Shown here: piece by piece, positions 25,351 to 34,499 of the stretch
Layout: every line of letters begins with the position of its first letter
Position numbering within the stretch: position 1 is the stretch's first letter
Assembly (NCBI GenBank): GCA_966210515.1
Contig: CBIHLM010000002.1
Span: 81,429-145,428 of the forward strand
Direction of reading: 5' to 3'
Length of the DNA: 64,000 nucleotides
Source: Paradesertivirga sp966210515
GTDB lineage: Bacteria > Bacteroidota > Bacteroidia > Sphingobacteriales > Sphingobacteriaceae
Notes under the pieces: generated by a model
What the model was told of the DNA's origin: nothing
Seen by the model: the letters and a program-made list of their open reading frames with translations, nothing else
Databases searched by the model: none
Translations under genes and position numbers: made by a program

Positions 25351-26781
25351 TTAATTATTTTTTATCCACTGGTCCGCGTTTTTAATATCAAGTTTCTCAG
25401 CATCGAACACCGGATCAATTCCCGCTTTCCGTTGAGCTGTATAATCCTTTAACGCTTTAAAAGCAGGCTTTCTTAATAAAATGATGGCTATAACGTTAAG
25501 CCATGCCATAACGCCGACACCAATATCTCCAAGTGCCCAGGCAGATTCGGCGGTTTTTACCGAGCCATAAAATACAGAGATAAGGATCAGAAGACGTAAT
25601 ACCCACACTTTCCATTTATTATTACCTTTTGTTTCAAGGTAACTCAAATTTGTTTCGGCAATGTAGTAGTAGGCCATAATGGTGGTAAAGGCGAAAAAGA
25701 ATAAAGCGATTGCTACAAAGCCTGCTCCAAGACTAGGGAAGTGAGCGCTGATAGCATATTGAGTGTATTGGGGCCCAACATCGACCCCGGGCATATTCTC
25801 CATCAAAAATCCCCCGTCAGGATTGTTGACATTATACTTCCCCGTGAAGAGAATCATAAAAGCTGTAGCTGTACAAACAAATAAAGTATCTACGTACACA
25901 GAAAATGCCTGAACAAGTCCTTGTTTTACCGGATGGGTTATTTCCGCCGCCGCCGCCGCATGCGGAGCAGTTCCTTGTCCCGCCTCGTTGGAGTATATCC
26001 CACGTTTGACACCCCAGGCTACGGCCATCCCGAATATACCTGCAAAAGCCGGTTCCAGATCGAAGGCCGAACGGATGATAAGGCTGAATACTTCAGGAAC
26101 CTTCGTGATGTTTAAGCCGATAATGATTAATGACATTAGAATATAGGCTCCGGCCATAAATGGAACTACGATCTCTGCCACTTTGCCAATTCGTTTTACC
26201 CCTCCAATTATTATTAGTGCGAGTAAAACGGTTACAATTCCGCCGGTTATTGCGGTCGGAACGTCAAATGCATTCTGTATGCTCGAGGCGATATTATTGC
26301 TTTGTACACCCGGTAAAAGCAACGCGGTACTCATGATTGTAGCGATGGCAAAAACTACTGCATACCATTTTATGCCTAAACCTTTTTCAATGTAAAATGC
26401 CGGGCCACCCCTGTATTGCCCATCTTTAACCTCTTTGTAGATCTGGCCAAGTGTAGCCTCAATAAATGCTGAGGCGCTACCCAGAAACGCAATCATCCAC
26501 ATCCAAAAAATAGCTCCCGGTCCGCCCATCGCTATAGCTGTGGCCACGCCGGCGATATTTCCTGTTCCAACACGACCTGCAATAGCTATGGTAAATGCTT
26601 GAAACGAGCTTACTCCTCTGTCAGATGCTTTCCCATTAAACAATAACCGAATCATCTCCCTGAAATACCGCACCTGTAAAAAGCGTGTAGTAAGTGAGAA
26701 ATAAATTCCCGCTCCCATACACAAGATTATTAGTGCGTTGCTCCATATTATATCGTTAATCGAATTGATTATTTCTTCCAT
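25351..26781 (-). CDS. Sodium:alanine/glycine symporter (AGCS family)
   Basis: 476 residues, about ten or more membrane helices in the inner membrane. Family landmarks: FQAFTIAIAGRVGTGNIAGVATAIAMGGPGA near residue 60-90, GGPAFYIEKGLG (about 122-133), and RGIYSNEAGQGTAPHAAAAA (about 255-275). AGCS proteins take up alanine or glycine with sodium or protons. Stands alone; its stop lies next to the bidirectional terminator. The ATG at 26781 gives the expected N-terminal helix. Confidence 0.93.
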   Translation of the reverse strand: MEEIINSINDIIWSNALIILCMGAGIYFSLTTRFLQVRYFREMIRLLFNGKASDRGVSSFQAFTIAIAGRVGTGNIAGVATAIAMGGPGAIFWMWMIAFLGSASAFIEATLGQIYKEVKDGQYRGGPAFYIEKGLGIKWYAVVFAIATIMSTALLLPGVQSNNIASSIQNAFDVPTAITGGIVTVLLALIIIGGVKRIGKVAEIVVPFMAGAYILMSLIIIGLNITKVPEVFSLIIRSAFDLEPAFAGIFGMAVAWGVKRGIYSNEAGQGTAPHAAAAAEITHPVKQGLVQAFSVYVDTLFVCTATAFMILFTGKYNVNNPDGGFLMENMPGVDVGPQYTQYAISAHFPSLGAGFVAIALFFFAFTTIMAYYYIAETNLSYLETKGNNKWKVWVLRLLILISVFYGSVKTAESAWALGDIGVGVMAWLNVIAIILLRKPAFKALKDYTAQRKAGIDPVFDAEKLDIKNADQWIKNN

Positions 26782-26985
26782 TAAATCTGTTTCTAGCTTT
26801 ATTCTGAATAAAAGTTCTAAATATTGGAGTTTTTTTTAGAATATACTCAAAATAATTGTCACTGTGTGTTCTTTTTTGGATTCCTGAGATGGTTTATGGT
26901 AAGTAATCTAGTAAAAATTAAAAAGTAAGCCCCTATAAAGGCTAATAATGTATAGCTGTATATTTGTGCTATAACCCGTTTCTAA

Positions 26986-27237
26986 ATGGATATAATTTAT
27001 CAATATTATAATGAAATTGTTCTGGCCTTTGGTGATTATGAGGTCGATTTACAAAATGGAGTAATTGTTATCCTTGTGCCAGACGACAGGAAAAGTTTTG
27101 ACACAGTGTGTCAAAAAATCAATGTTCAGCTGCATCGTATAGCCGAAACACTTGAATTGCGGGGTAAACCAATAATCGTTAGGGTAGAGCGGAGTGGTGA
27201 GGCTAAAGAACTGGTATTAGAAAAGCAGGAGGGTTAG
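26986..27237 (+). CDS. Small hypothetical protein
   Basis: 83 residues, soluble, mixed alpha/beta pattern: IVLAFGDYEVDLQNGVIVILVPDD then a helix (SFDTVCQKINVQLHRIAETLEL) and a strand (PIIVRVER). No family recognised. A TATATTTG -7-like element lies at 26959-26966, about 20 bases before the ATG, supporting transcription; no good -33 element is seen. Convergent with the next gene. Codon use resembles the neighbours. Confidence 0.6.
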   Translation: MDIIYQYYNEIVLAFGDYEVDLQNGVIVILVPDDRKSFDTVCQKINVQLHRIAETLELRGKPIIVRVERSGEAKELVLEKQEG

Positions 27238-27279
27238 AAAGCGGTATAAAATTAACGCAGGAGTTAAAGAGAGCTGGGC

Positions 27280-27951
27280 TTATTCACCTTTGAATAGCCC
27301 AATAAGCTCGATTGCGGATTTGTCTTTTAGTAAGCCGCGGCCAGCAGCGTCTTCATATAATATTTTAGATAATGTAGACTCTAAGCCGGCAGCCATATCT
27401 AATAATATCTTCATGTTTTCGTCGCTATATGGACGTAAAGCGTCGATTCTTTCTATTAAATCGGCAGCTTTGCTTTTAGGATGAATTTTATCGTTTGAAG
27501 CCTTAATTACAAAGTTTTCCAGGATAGCAACTATTCCAAAACTATATTCGATCAATATTCCCACACACTTTAAGAAGATTCTATCGTAGTCATTATCTTC
27601 AATAGCAGAGTTCTTCGACTGTTTTTTGGGTGAGGGACTTTGCAGTATCTCAGATCCCGTTTTTAGACTCGTACGAATATGGCTGGCTAAATAGGCGGTT
27701 CTGGTGCCTAGTAAATTACTCAATTCGCCAAGTAGCTGCACGTTTTTATCGGTTGATAGGGCTAAAAGGCTGGGATCTAACACTAACGGCTCATCTTTTG
27801 AAACGTTATCCCCAACATCCTTAAGTTCTCCCGCAAACAATAGGCTGAAAGCGAACGCAAACATTTCGTATTGAAGGTTATTGAAAAAACTAAGCCCCAT
27901 CTCAAGATTCTTTTCATATTCAGAATCTCTCATTTCTTGATGGCTATTCAT
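27280..27951 (-). CDS. Hypothetical helical protein
   Basis: 223 residues, predicted almost entirely alpha-helical and soluble, with two halves linked by a polar stretch (SPSPKKQSKNSAIED, about 104-118). Segments such as GLSFFNNLQYEMFAFAFSLLFAGEL and CVGILIEYSFGIVAILENFVI are amphipathic to hydrophobic but too interrupted for certain membrane helices. No motif or family recognised. Good length and codon use argue it is a real gene. Confidence 0.6.
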   Translation of the reverse strand: MNSHQEMRDSEYEKNLEMGLSFFNNLQYEMFAFAFSLLFAGELKDVGDNVSKDEPLVLDPSLLALSTDKNVQLLGELSNLLGTRTAYLASHIRTSLKTGSEILQSPSPKKQSKNSAIEDNDYDRIFLKCVGILIEYSFGIVAILENFVIKASNDKIHPKSKAADLIERIDALRPYSDENMKILLDMAAGLESTLSKILYEDAAGRGLLKDKSAIELIGLFKGE

Positions 27952-28407
27952 AAGTTATCATCTTTATTTTCATAGACTAATTTGTTTACGACTCTAACGA
28001 TAGAAATGTTTGGTTTAGTTTCGATTTGGAAAAAATTTCTCACAAGATCCCTTTTTATTACTATCAATTCTTTACTAGTGCAAATATTCGGCCTAATAAT
28101 CATCTAAGCTAAAAATTTGCCCATTATCACACAAAAGCGATCTTTGAAAAACCAGAGAGCTTATTGCACGGGATAAAGGCAAACCAGAGATTAAGTTTAT
28201 CAACTGAGATTGGTGTAAAAATAGGTCATTCCCAGTATCAACAGGGTAAAAATCTCCACGCTAACTTTGATCATTTTCCTCATTTAGGGGGCGATTTCAT
28301 TAGATGCTAAGGTTATTGCCATATTTAACAGTTAATCAAATAACTTGTTTTTGCTTTAAAAGCAAGGGATGATTTTATCGACCATCCCGACAAGTCAGTT
28401 TATTGAT
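27952..28407. other. 456-bp intergenic region, no gene seen
   Basis: AT-rich sequence between two genes on the minus strand. No protein-like frame on either strand. Near its right end (about 28370-28392) the string GGGATG...CATCCC forms a short stem just beyond the 3' end of the 28408 gene and may be part of its transcription stop. Nothing else supportable. Confidence 0.5.
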
Positions 28408-28674
28408 TCAAGCTCGGTCAGCTAATTGATCTCTCAGGATTGCTTTTAAACCTTCTAAAACAACAGGGAAGCTGTCCTCTCCTGATTCCCCCTCAACCGA
28501 CTCAAAATCTTCCTCGGTTGCTTCCAGGATTTTTTCCAGATCTTCTTTGCTCGCTGAAAGTGTGATCGTTTCGCCGCCGGCATTGAAAGAATCAATTATA
28601 TGAGCACTCAAGCCCTTGCGTGCGATAATATTATCCAGGCTATTTCGGTATTTAGGAGCTAGTTCAATATGCAT
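28408..28674 (-). CDS. Small acidic hypothetical protein
   Basis: 88 residues. The first half (APKYRNSLDNIIARKGLSAHIID) is mildly basic; the middle (DLEKILEATEEDFESVEGESGED) is strongly acidic; a helix closes the protein. No family recognised and no signal peptide. Likely cytoplasmic. The ATG start is the first in frame. Confidence 0.55.
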   Translation of the reverse strand: MHIELAPKYRNSLDNIIARKGLSAHIIDSFNAGGETITLSASKEDLEKILEATEEDFESVEGESGEDSFPVVLEGLKAILRDQLADRA

Positions 28675-28829
28675 AACTTAGTTTTGTTAGTAAAACAAGG
28701 GACGAAATAAATCGTTGCGTAAATATTCAAATTCTACTGCTATTATGTAAGTATAAACCACTTTATGGAAGTCAAATACCTGATTATGAAATCCATACAT
28801 CTTTTCCAGGATTCTCATGTTAAAGGAGT

Positions 28830-29075
28830 ATGTATATTCTATTTAAACGCCACGGACGCAAACGTTTTTTTAAACGATATAAATCCTTTGAAGAATTAAA
28901 TGTTGAAATTCAAAAGGGTCACAATGAAAGATTTATGGGTAATAACCAGTTTTATTACAATACAGACACCCGGCATATTGAAATATTAAACAATCGCTTG
29001 TCTTTATTCAATTGTATGGAATACCTGGAATCTTCTAACATTGTTCCTGCAGAGGAAATGTTTACGTTGAAATAA
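28830..29075 (+). CDS. Small hypothetical protein
   Basis: 81 residues, basic N-terminus (ILFKRHGRKRFFKRYKSFEEL) followed by an alpha/beta segment, FYYNTDTRHIEILNNRLSLFNCMEYLE. It has an unusually clear Shine-Dalgarno for this genome (AAGGAG directly before T-ATG), which fixes the start. No family recognised. Confidence 0.6.
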   Translation: MYILFKRHGRKRFFKRYKSFEELNVEIQKGHNERFMGNNQFYYNTDTRHIEILNNRLSLFNCMEYLESSNIVPAEEMFTLK

Positions 29076-29271
29076 GGTAAACGTTTGTACTATATAATAT
29101 AATCGCTGTCTCGAAATCAGAACATTCGTGCAGCTGATATGCTATTGCTTTAATAAATTTATCTGTCTTTTTGGTACCCTGCTAAGTCCCTCTTTTTAAG
29201 CAGTCTGTTCTGTTGCGTAAAGCAGCAAGTTTTGAAATTTTCAAAAGATAGTCGATAAATCTGGTTAAGGC

Positions 29272-30177
29272 TTAATTGCCACCCAGAATAATTGGTGTCC
29301 CTTTGTTGTTGCCCATAATTATTACTTTAGAATTCGCCGATTTGGCAATTTCTTTTTGGGCTAAAATGCTCTCATACTGAAGCTGTCTGTCACTTAAACC
29401 TGTTGACAGAATCTTTTGGTAATCTGCAATTCCCTGAGCCTCAACTCTTTTCCGCTCGGCTTCCTGGCGCTCTTTTTGAAGTACGAAGGTCATTTTCTGA
29501 GCATCCTGCTCTGCGTTAATCTTAGATTCAATGCTGGCTTTTACCGAGGCCGGCAGCGTGATGTTTCTAACTAAAAGTTGCTCGAGCTCAAGTCCACGTT
29601 TAGCAAAGCTTTTATTGATAGTTTCAAAAATCTTTGCCTGAAATTCATCTCGTTTGCTTGAATACAGTGCTACTGCATCATAAGCTACCGCATTATCTCT
29701 GATAGCTGTTCTTGAAACTGGTCGTACGATTTTTTCTAAATAATCTGTCCCTATTTCGCGAAGTATATAGGGCGCCGAACTTGCTTTTACTCTAAAAAGC
29801 ACCGAGAGATCAATGATCACTTCCAATCCATCAGCGGAAAGCACTCTGAGCGCATCGTCGCTACTCTTAGCGCCTTCGTCATGAACTCCGGACATGGTGT
29901 AGTTTTGAGTCTTAACATCAAAAGAGGTTACTTCAGCAACGGGATTAATTATATTTAGGCCGCTATATAATACATCATCGTCTACTTTTCCAAATACTGA
30001 TTTAACACCTACCTGGCCTGCTTCTATCACCTTAAACATAGAGGTTAAGGTACCTGCGATTAGTACAAGTACACCCACTATTCGGATTACTGAAGCATAG
30101 CGCGATGATGGACTACTTTGTTTGGAAACAATAAAGCCCGCTATTAAAATAAATATACCAAGGATGATCAGGAACAT
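29272..30177 (-). CDS. Prohibitin / SPFH (band 7) family membrane protein
   Basis: 301 residues. Two hydrophobic N-terminal segments (about 1-17 and 30-47) precede an SPFH domain (about 48-210: EAGQVGVKSVFGKVDDDVLYSGLNIINP, VRPVSRTAIRDNAVAYDA) and a coiled-coil C-terminus (about 215-275, KMTFVLQKERQEAERKRVEAQGIADYQ). Prohibitin-type proteins form large membrane rings or scaffolds associated with protease quality control. The gene is single. The hydrophobic segments suggest anchoring with the SPFH domain outside the membrane. Confidence 0.9.
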   Translation of the reverse strand: MFLIILGIFILIAGFIVSKQSSPSSRYASVIRIVGVLVLIAGTLTSMFKVIEAGQVGVKSVFGKVDDDVLYSGLNIINPVAEVTSFDVKTQNYTMSGVHDEGAKSSDDALRVLSADGLEVIIDLSVLFRVKASSAPYILREIGTDYLEKIVRPVSRTAIRDNAVAYDAVALYSSKRDEFQAKIFETINKSFAKRGLELEQLLVRNITLPASVKASIESKINAEQDAQKMTFVLQKERQEAERKRVEAQGIADYQKILSTGLSDRQLQYESILAQKEIAKSANSKVIIMGNNKGTPIILGGN

Positions 30178-30291
30178 GATAAATGTGATTTAAGTTCGGG
30201 ATTAAATATAAGATTTAAATACTAATGAGCGACTGTTGTTATCGAAGGATTAGAATATATATGGCGAATCCATCCGGGATAAATTTCTATA

Positions 30292-30330
30292 ATAAAAGAG
30301 GCTGTCTCTTTTGAAAACAGCCTCTTTTAT
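30292..30330. terminator. Strong intrinsic terminator after icd
   Basis: Perfect 14-bp stem at 30292-30305 / 30317-30330 (core AAGAGGCTGT/ACAGCCTCTT) with an 11-base loop; A/T tracts on both sides allow function in both directions. It ends the isocitrate dehydrogenase transcript on the minus strand. Confidence 0.88.
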
Positions 30331-30350
30331 ATTTATAAAAAATGTTATTT

Positions 30351-31586
30351 CTAGTAACCCAGTTTAGCTTTAAGATTTTGATCGATTGCATCTAAAAACT
30401 CTTCAGTATACAAGTAATCAGTGCCGTGCTCAACTTTTGGTTTTGAAGTAATTGCAAGGTCTTTTGTCATTTTTCCGCTTTCTACAGTCTCAATACAAAC
30501 CTGCTCTAATTTTTGGCAAAAGTCGATCAGTTCCTGGTTATTATCTAATATACCACGGAATTCCAATCCTCTTGTCCATGCAAAAATAGAAGCAATAGGG
30601 TTTGTAGATGTTGGACGCCCTTTCTGATGCTCTCTGTAGTGACGGGTTACAGTACCGTGAGCGGCTTCAGCTTCCATTGTTTTTCCATCTGGAGTAACCA
30701 AAGTAGAGGTCATTAAACCTAATGAACCAAAGCCTTGCGCTACAGTATCCGACTGAACGTCTCCGTCATAGTTTTTACAAGCCCAAACGAAGTTTCCGTT
30801 CCATTTAAGAGCAGAAGCAACCATGTCGTCAATCAAACGGTGTTCGTAAACTAAGCCGTTTGCATCAAATTGGGCTTTAAATTCTTTTTGGTAAATATCT
30901 TCGAAAATATCTTTGAAACGACCATCGTATTTTTTCAGGATGGTGTTTTTAGTTGAAAGATATAATGGCCATTTTTTCATCAGCGCCTGGTTAAAGCAAG
31001 CACGTGCAAATCCAATTATAGATTCGTCAGTGTTGTACATCGCCATAGCAACGCCATCGCCTTTAAAGTTATATACTTCAAATGACTGCTCTTCGCCGCC
31101 ATCTTCTGGTGTGAATTTGATAGTTAATTTACCTTTTCCTTTGGTTACGAAATCTGTAGCACGGTACTGATCGCCAAACGCATGACGGCCAATGCAGATA
31201 GGCGCAGTCCAGTTTGGAACCAAACGAGGCACATTGCTCATCACAATTGGTTCGCGGAAAACAGTACCATCAAGGATGTTACGAATAGTTCCGTTAGGAG
31301 ATTTCCACATTTGTTTTAATCCAAACTCTTCTACACGAGCTTCGTCAGGAGTGATTGTGGCACATTTAATACCCACTCCATATTGTTTAATCGCGTTAGC
31401 TGCATCAATCGTCACCTGATCATTTGTTTCATCACGATATTCAATTCCTAAATCGTAGTATTTAATATCTACTTCAAGGTATGGAAGGATTAGCTTATCT
31501 TTAATGAATTTCCAAATGATACGGGTCATCTCATCCCCGTCCAGCTCGACCACCGGATTAGCTACTTTGATTTTTTGTATAGACAT
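30351..31586 (-). CDS. icd: NADP-dependent isocitrate dehydrogenase (IDH1/eukaryote-like type)
   Basis: 411 residues from the ATG at 31586 (MSIQKIKVANPVVELDGDEMTR). An upstream in-frame ATG adds 31 residues and is rejected. It converts isocitrate to 2-oxoglutarate and CO2 in the TCA cycle. Signatures: VELDGDEMTRIIW, SPNGTIRNILDGTVFREPI, GRHAFGDQYRATDF, and NYDGDVQSDTVAQGFGSLGLM, all typical of the homodimeric NADP enzymes close to eukaryotic IDH1/2. A TATCTTTG -7-like element on the minus strand (31616-31623) lies 30 bases before the ATG, giving a short leader. Confidence 0.96.
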   Translation of the reverse strand: MSIQKIKVANPVVELDGDEMTRIIWKFIKDKLILPYLEVDIKYYDLGIEYRDETNDQVTIDAANAIKQYGVGIKCATITPDEARVEEFGLKQMWKSPNGTIRNILDGTVFREPIVMSNVPRLVPNWTAPICIGRHAFGDQYRATDFVTKGKGKLTIKFTPEDGGEEQSFEVYNFKGDGVAMAMYNTDESIIGFARACFNQALMKKWPLYLSTKNTILKKYDGRFKDIFEDIYQKEFKAQFDANGLVYEHRLIDDMVASALKWNGNFVWACKNYDGDVQSDTVAQGFGSLGLMTSTLVTPDGKTMEAEAAHGTVTRHYREHQKGRPTSTNPIASIFAWTRGLEFRGILDNNQELIDFCQKLEQVCIETVESGKMTKDLAITSKPKVEHGTDYLYTEEFLDAIDQNLKAKLGY

Positions 31587-31717
31587 TTTTGTATAGTAAT
31601 TAATTTGTGAAGTCGCAAAGATATAAATTTTGTATAAAGAACTGTTTTTGCTTTTGAAAAGCTGAGATCTGCCAAACATTTAGCGTTTCTGATCCTTTTA
31701 TTATAAAAACCAAAGCT

Positions 31718-32176
31718 ATGACCGATCCAAACGATAAATTCTATCCAGGATTTAATGATGAAAATCTTGATAGGGATAAAGAAATGAAAGATGAGTTAGG
31801 GGCTGAGACAGGAGCAGGCGATTTAGCTTATGATCCGGAAAAAGATAGTTTTGAACTTGACGTAACAAGCCGCGATGAAGATTATGACCATCCGGATCCG
31901 TATATAACTTCGGTACGAAATGGCAGCGACTTTGATTCTGATTTTGATGAAGCAAATATTACGGCCAATGATGAATATCACCGGGCGAATGACATTGCAG
32001 ATGAAGTGCCTGAAGCGGGCGAATTCGGAATGCATATAGATAGTGGTAGTATTGTGCAGTTAGATCCATTGGACGAGGAATTAGGGATGACTCCTGAAGA
32101 CAGTAGAGAAGATTTGGATGAAGAAGGTTATCCGAAAAATAATTCAGGCGAAAAAGATAGTAAATCCTTGAAATAA
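31718..32176 (+). CDS. Highly acidic, disordered-looking hypothetical protein
   Basis: 152 residues with a striking excess of Asp and Glu and almost no hydrophobic core: DPNDKFYPGFNDENLDRDKE, DEDYDHPDPYI, GSDFDSDFDEANI, and ending KNNSGEKDSKSLK. No signal peptide. The composition suggests an intrinsically disordered protein. Family not recognised. Divergent from icd. The ATG follows an AAAGCT stretch without a clear Shine-Dalgarno. Confidence 0.65.
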   Translation: MTDPNDKFYPGFNDENLDRDKEMKDELGAETGAGDLAYDPEKDSFELDVTSRDEDYDHPDPYITSVRNGSDFDSDFDEANITANDEYHRANDIADEVPEAGEFGMHIDSGSIVQLDPLDEELGMTPEDSREDLDEEGYPKNNSGEKDSKSLK

Positions 32177-32290
32177 GTTTTTTGAGAGTCTCCCGTCAAG
32201 CGGGATTCGTTCGACCCTTCGAGGTTTTCGACATTAACTATTTATAAGAGAAAATGGCAGGAGTTTTCCATTAAGCGATAATCCTGGTTA

Positions 32291-34093
32291 TTAATTCACA
32301 TCCAAATTAAACTTTCTTCTGAACTCTTCGAGTATCGGATTTTTGGTTAGCATGTGCTGATATTTTTCATGAGAGGTATACAGCCTTTTTTTTTCATTCT
32401 GCTCGGCCTGACGGGTAATAATATCTATTCCGAAATTCTCAAGCTTTATTCTTAGAAAATTTAATAAATCTACTTTTTCAAGTATCAAAAGTTCTTCCTG
32501 AATGCGGTTGTCAATCACCAACTCGATTTTAAAGTCATCCAAAACGGTCGGTGGGTTGGCCGTCATGATGGTGAACATATTTATTTTCCCAGCTTTTTTT
32601 ATATCCGCTGCGTAGGTGTTCCAAAGCTGTAAAAAATCATCCGAAGAGAAAGGTTTCCTGCTATCCCCCGAAACATATTTCGGTGTATCTTCTTCGGCTT
32701 TATTAACCGGTCCACTTAAATCGTTCAGGTTAGGAATTATTGAGGGAGCTGATTTTAAAGCCTGAACGGAAATCCTTGGTTTCTCTGACGGAATAGGAGG
32801 GGGAGGAATTAAATCAGCCTTCGGTGGCTCGGACGCCACATTTATAGCTTGCGTTTCTACCGTTGTATAAGGCTTTTCTTCTCTAATTACCTGAGCTTGA
32901 TCAGGCTGTTGCGAAGCTGTATTAGAAACCCGGGATTCAGGTTTTACTGTGGATTCAGGTTTTTTTTTTAATGCCTCTGCAGAAGCTGAAAGGTTTAAAG
33001 CCGATGGTATGTGGCAAATCTTAATTAGCGAGAGCTCTACCTGAAGCCGCTGGTTTTTACTGTTCTTGTAATTAAGGTCGCATTGATTGGCGATATTTAA
33101 GGCAGAAAGCAAAAAAGAAGCGGATGCGGCTTTTGACTGTTCTAAGTACTTCTGACGGATACCGTCGCTTACCTCAAGTAATTTTAAGGTTGAGGAGTCT
33201 TTACCAACCAAAATATTCCGAAAATGAGCGGCTAAACCATTAATGAAGTTGTTTCCGTCGAATCCGTTGGCCAGAATTTCATCGAAAATAAGCAAAGTAT
33301 TTGCTATATCTTCCTGTAATAAGGCTTGAGTTATCTTAAAATAATAATCGTAATCGAGGATGTTTAAATTATCGATTACTGCCTTATAATTTACATTCCT
33401 GTTCGAAAAGCTCACTATCTGATCGAACATGGATAATGCATCGCGTAAGCCTCCATCAGCCTTTTGAGCAATCAGGTGTAAGCCATCATTATCATATTCG
33501 ACGTTTTCTTTCCTGGCGATGGAAGCCAGGTGACTAGCCATATCCTCCACACGTATCCTGTTAAAGTCAAAAATTTGACAACGGGAGAGAATGGTGGGTA
33601 AAATTTTATGTTTCTCTGTGGTCGCTAATATAAATATCGCGTACGAAGGTGGTTCTTCCAGTGTTTTCAGGAAAGCGTTAAATGCCGCCTGCGAAAGCAT
33701 GTGCACCTCATCGATGATGTAGATCTTGTATTTCCCCGTCTGCGGTGGTATTCTAACCTGCTCAATTAAGCTGCGGATATCATCAACAGAGTTATTAGAA
33801 GCGGCATCAAGTTCATGAATGCTGAATGAATTTCCGTTTTGGAAAGAGCGGCAGGAGTCGCACTCGCCGCAGGCTTCTACCTGTGGAGATAAATTTTGGC
33901 AATTGATGGTTTTTGCCAGGATACGAGCACATGTTGTTTTTCCAACCCCACGTGGCCCGCAGAATAAAAAAGCCTGAGCAAGCTGATTGTTTTTAATAGC
34001 ATTTTTTAAAGTGTTTGTGATATGTTGTTGACCTACAACGCTTTCAAACGTTGATGGCCTGTACTTTCTCGCCGACACTATAAAATTATCCAT
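32291..34093 (-). CDS. dnaX: DNA polymerase III subunit gamma/tau (clamp loader)
   Basis: 600 residues from the ATG at 34093; a GTG two codons earlier is possible. Loads the sliding clamp and organises the replisome. The AAA+ core has Walker A GPRGVGKTT (about 42-50), a four-Cys zinc module (CQNLSPQVEACGECDSC), Walker B IIDEVHMLS, and the SRC sensor (TILSRCQIFDF). The DNA_pol3_gamma3 domain follows to about 365, then a Pro/Ser-rich linker and a tau-type C-terminal domain (about 480-600). At codons 375-378 a run of ten A (sense strand) marks the boundary between the gamma-equivalent core and the tau-specific part; slippage there would stop translation at once. Confidence 0.96.
   Translation of the reverse strand: MDNFIVSARKYRPSTFESVVGQQHITNTLKNAIKNNQLAQAFLFCGPRGVGKTTCARILAKTINCQNLSPQVEACGECDSCRSFQNGNSFSIHELDAASNNSVDDIRSLIEQVRIPPQTGKYKIYIIDEVHMLSQAAFNAFLKTLEEPPSYAIFILATTEKHKILPTILSRCQIFDFNRIRVEDMASHLASIARKENVEYDNDGLHLIAQKADGGLRDALSMFDQIVSFSNRNVNYKAVIDNLNILDYDYYFKITQALLQEDIANTLLIFDEILANGFDGNNFINGLAAHFRNILVGKDSSTLKLLEVSDGIRQKYLEQSKAASASFLLSALNIANQCDLNYKNSKNQRLQVELSLIKICHIPSALNLSASAEALKKKPESTVKPESRVSNTASQQPDQAQVIREEKPYTTVETQAINVASEPPKADLIPPPPIPSEKPRISVQALKSAPSIIPNLNDLSGPVNKAEEDTPKYVSGDSRKPFSSDDFLQLWNTYAADIKKAGKINMFTIMTANPPTVLDDFKIELVIDNRIQEELLILEKVDLLNFLRIKLENFGIDIITRQAEQNEKKRLYTSHEKYQHMLTKNPILEEFRRKFNLDVN
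32960..32969 (-). other. A10 slippery run in dnaX: candidate programmed frameshift or transcriptional slippage site
   Basis: On the sense strand codons 375-378 read TTA AAA AAA AAA, then CCT. One extra A (or a -1 shift) gives ...AAA ACC TGA, stopping after residue 379. One A fewer gives a TAA a few codons later. E. coli makes gamma by -1 frameshifting on A6G and Thermus by transcriptional slippage on A9, with the same immediate stop. The position, after the clamp-loader core, matches. Inference, but well supported by layout. Confidence 0.6.
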
Positions 34094-34219
34094 TGGCACG
34101 AAAATAAAGAGAAGATGTGAGATTTTAGATAGGATATTTAAGATTAATACCTTGTTTTATTTTTTTGCCCGTTTTTCAATGATCTCACAATATGATTTTT
34201 CTTAATTGCAACCTTATCT

Positions 34220-34340
34220 ATTTTTTGCCGTAAGAAATGCTGTTAGGTTTTCATATTAGATCAGGCTTGTGGTTAGGCTGCTGATCTGCACTATAGTTTA
34301 GATTAGGTTTTATAAAGCGCCCTTCAAGGCGCTTTTTTCG
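34220..34340 (+). ncRNA. Candidate small RNA upstream of rpsF
   Basis: No coding frame lies between dnaX (leaving leftward) and rpsF, yet a complete intrinsic terminator for the + strand sits at 34314-34338. Upstream of it is a second stem, AGATCAG (34258-34264) / CTGATCT (34281-34287). A terminator without a gene suggests a short transcript beginning near 34220. TA-plus-T-run-plus-G strings resemble a -7 element with one base too many, so the start is uncertain. Could instead be an attenuator of a longer rpsF leader. Confidence 0.35.
34314..34338 (+). terminator. Intrinsic terminator without an upstream gene
   Basis: Stem AAAGCGCC (34314-34321) / GGCGCTTT (34328-34335) with a short loop, followed by TTTTTT. 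On the minus strand no comparable U-run follows, so it works for + strand transcripts. Confidence 0.85.
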
Positions 34341-34427
34341 TATTTGGTTTTTTTATCCGGATTTTTAATGGAGGGAAGCTTTGTCTGCAATTGCCTGATT
34401 AATAAAGAAATGCTTTTTGCAAATTGC

Positions 34428-34458
34428 TTTGTTGTGATGGATTTTATTCTTACATTTG
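34428..34458 (+). promoter_or_regulatory. Bacteroidota-type promoter of rpsF-rpsR-rplI
   Basis: TTTG at 34428-34431, a 19-bp spacer, then TACATTTG at 34451-34458. This matches the Bacteroidota -33/-7 consensus exactly. Transcription would start near 34464, about 35 bases before rpsF. Confidence 0.75.
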
Positions 34459-34499
34459 CCTCCCCTTAAAAAGGGTAATAATTAACAAAAAATTAGAAA

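Noticed and set aside
31587..31679. 31-residue extension of isocitrate dehydrogenase
   Set aside because: Cytoplasmic homologues start at the ATG at 31586, and a TATCTTTG promoter element lies within the extension.
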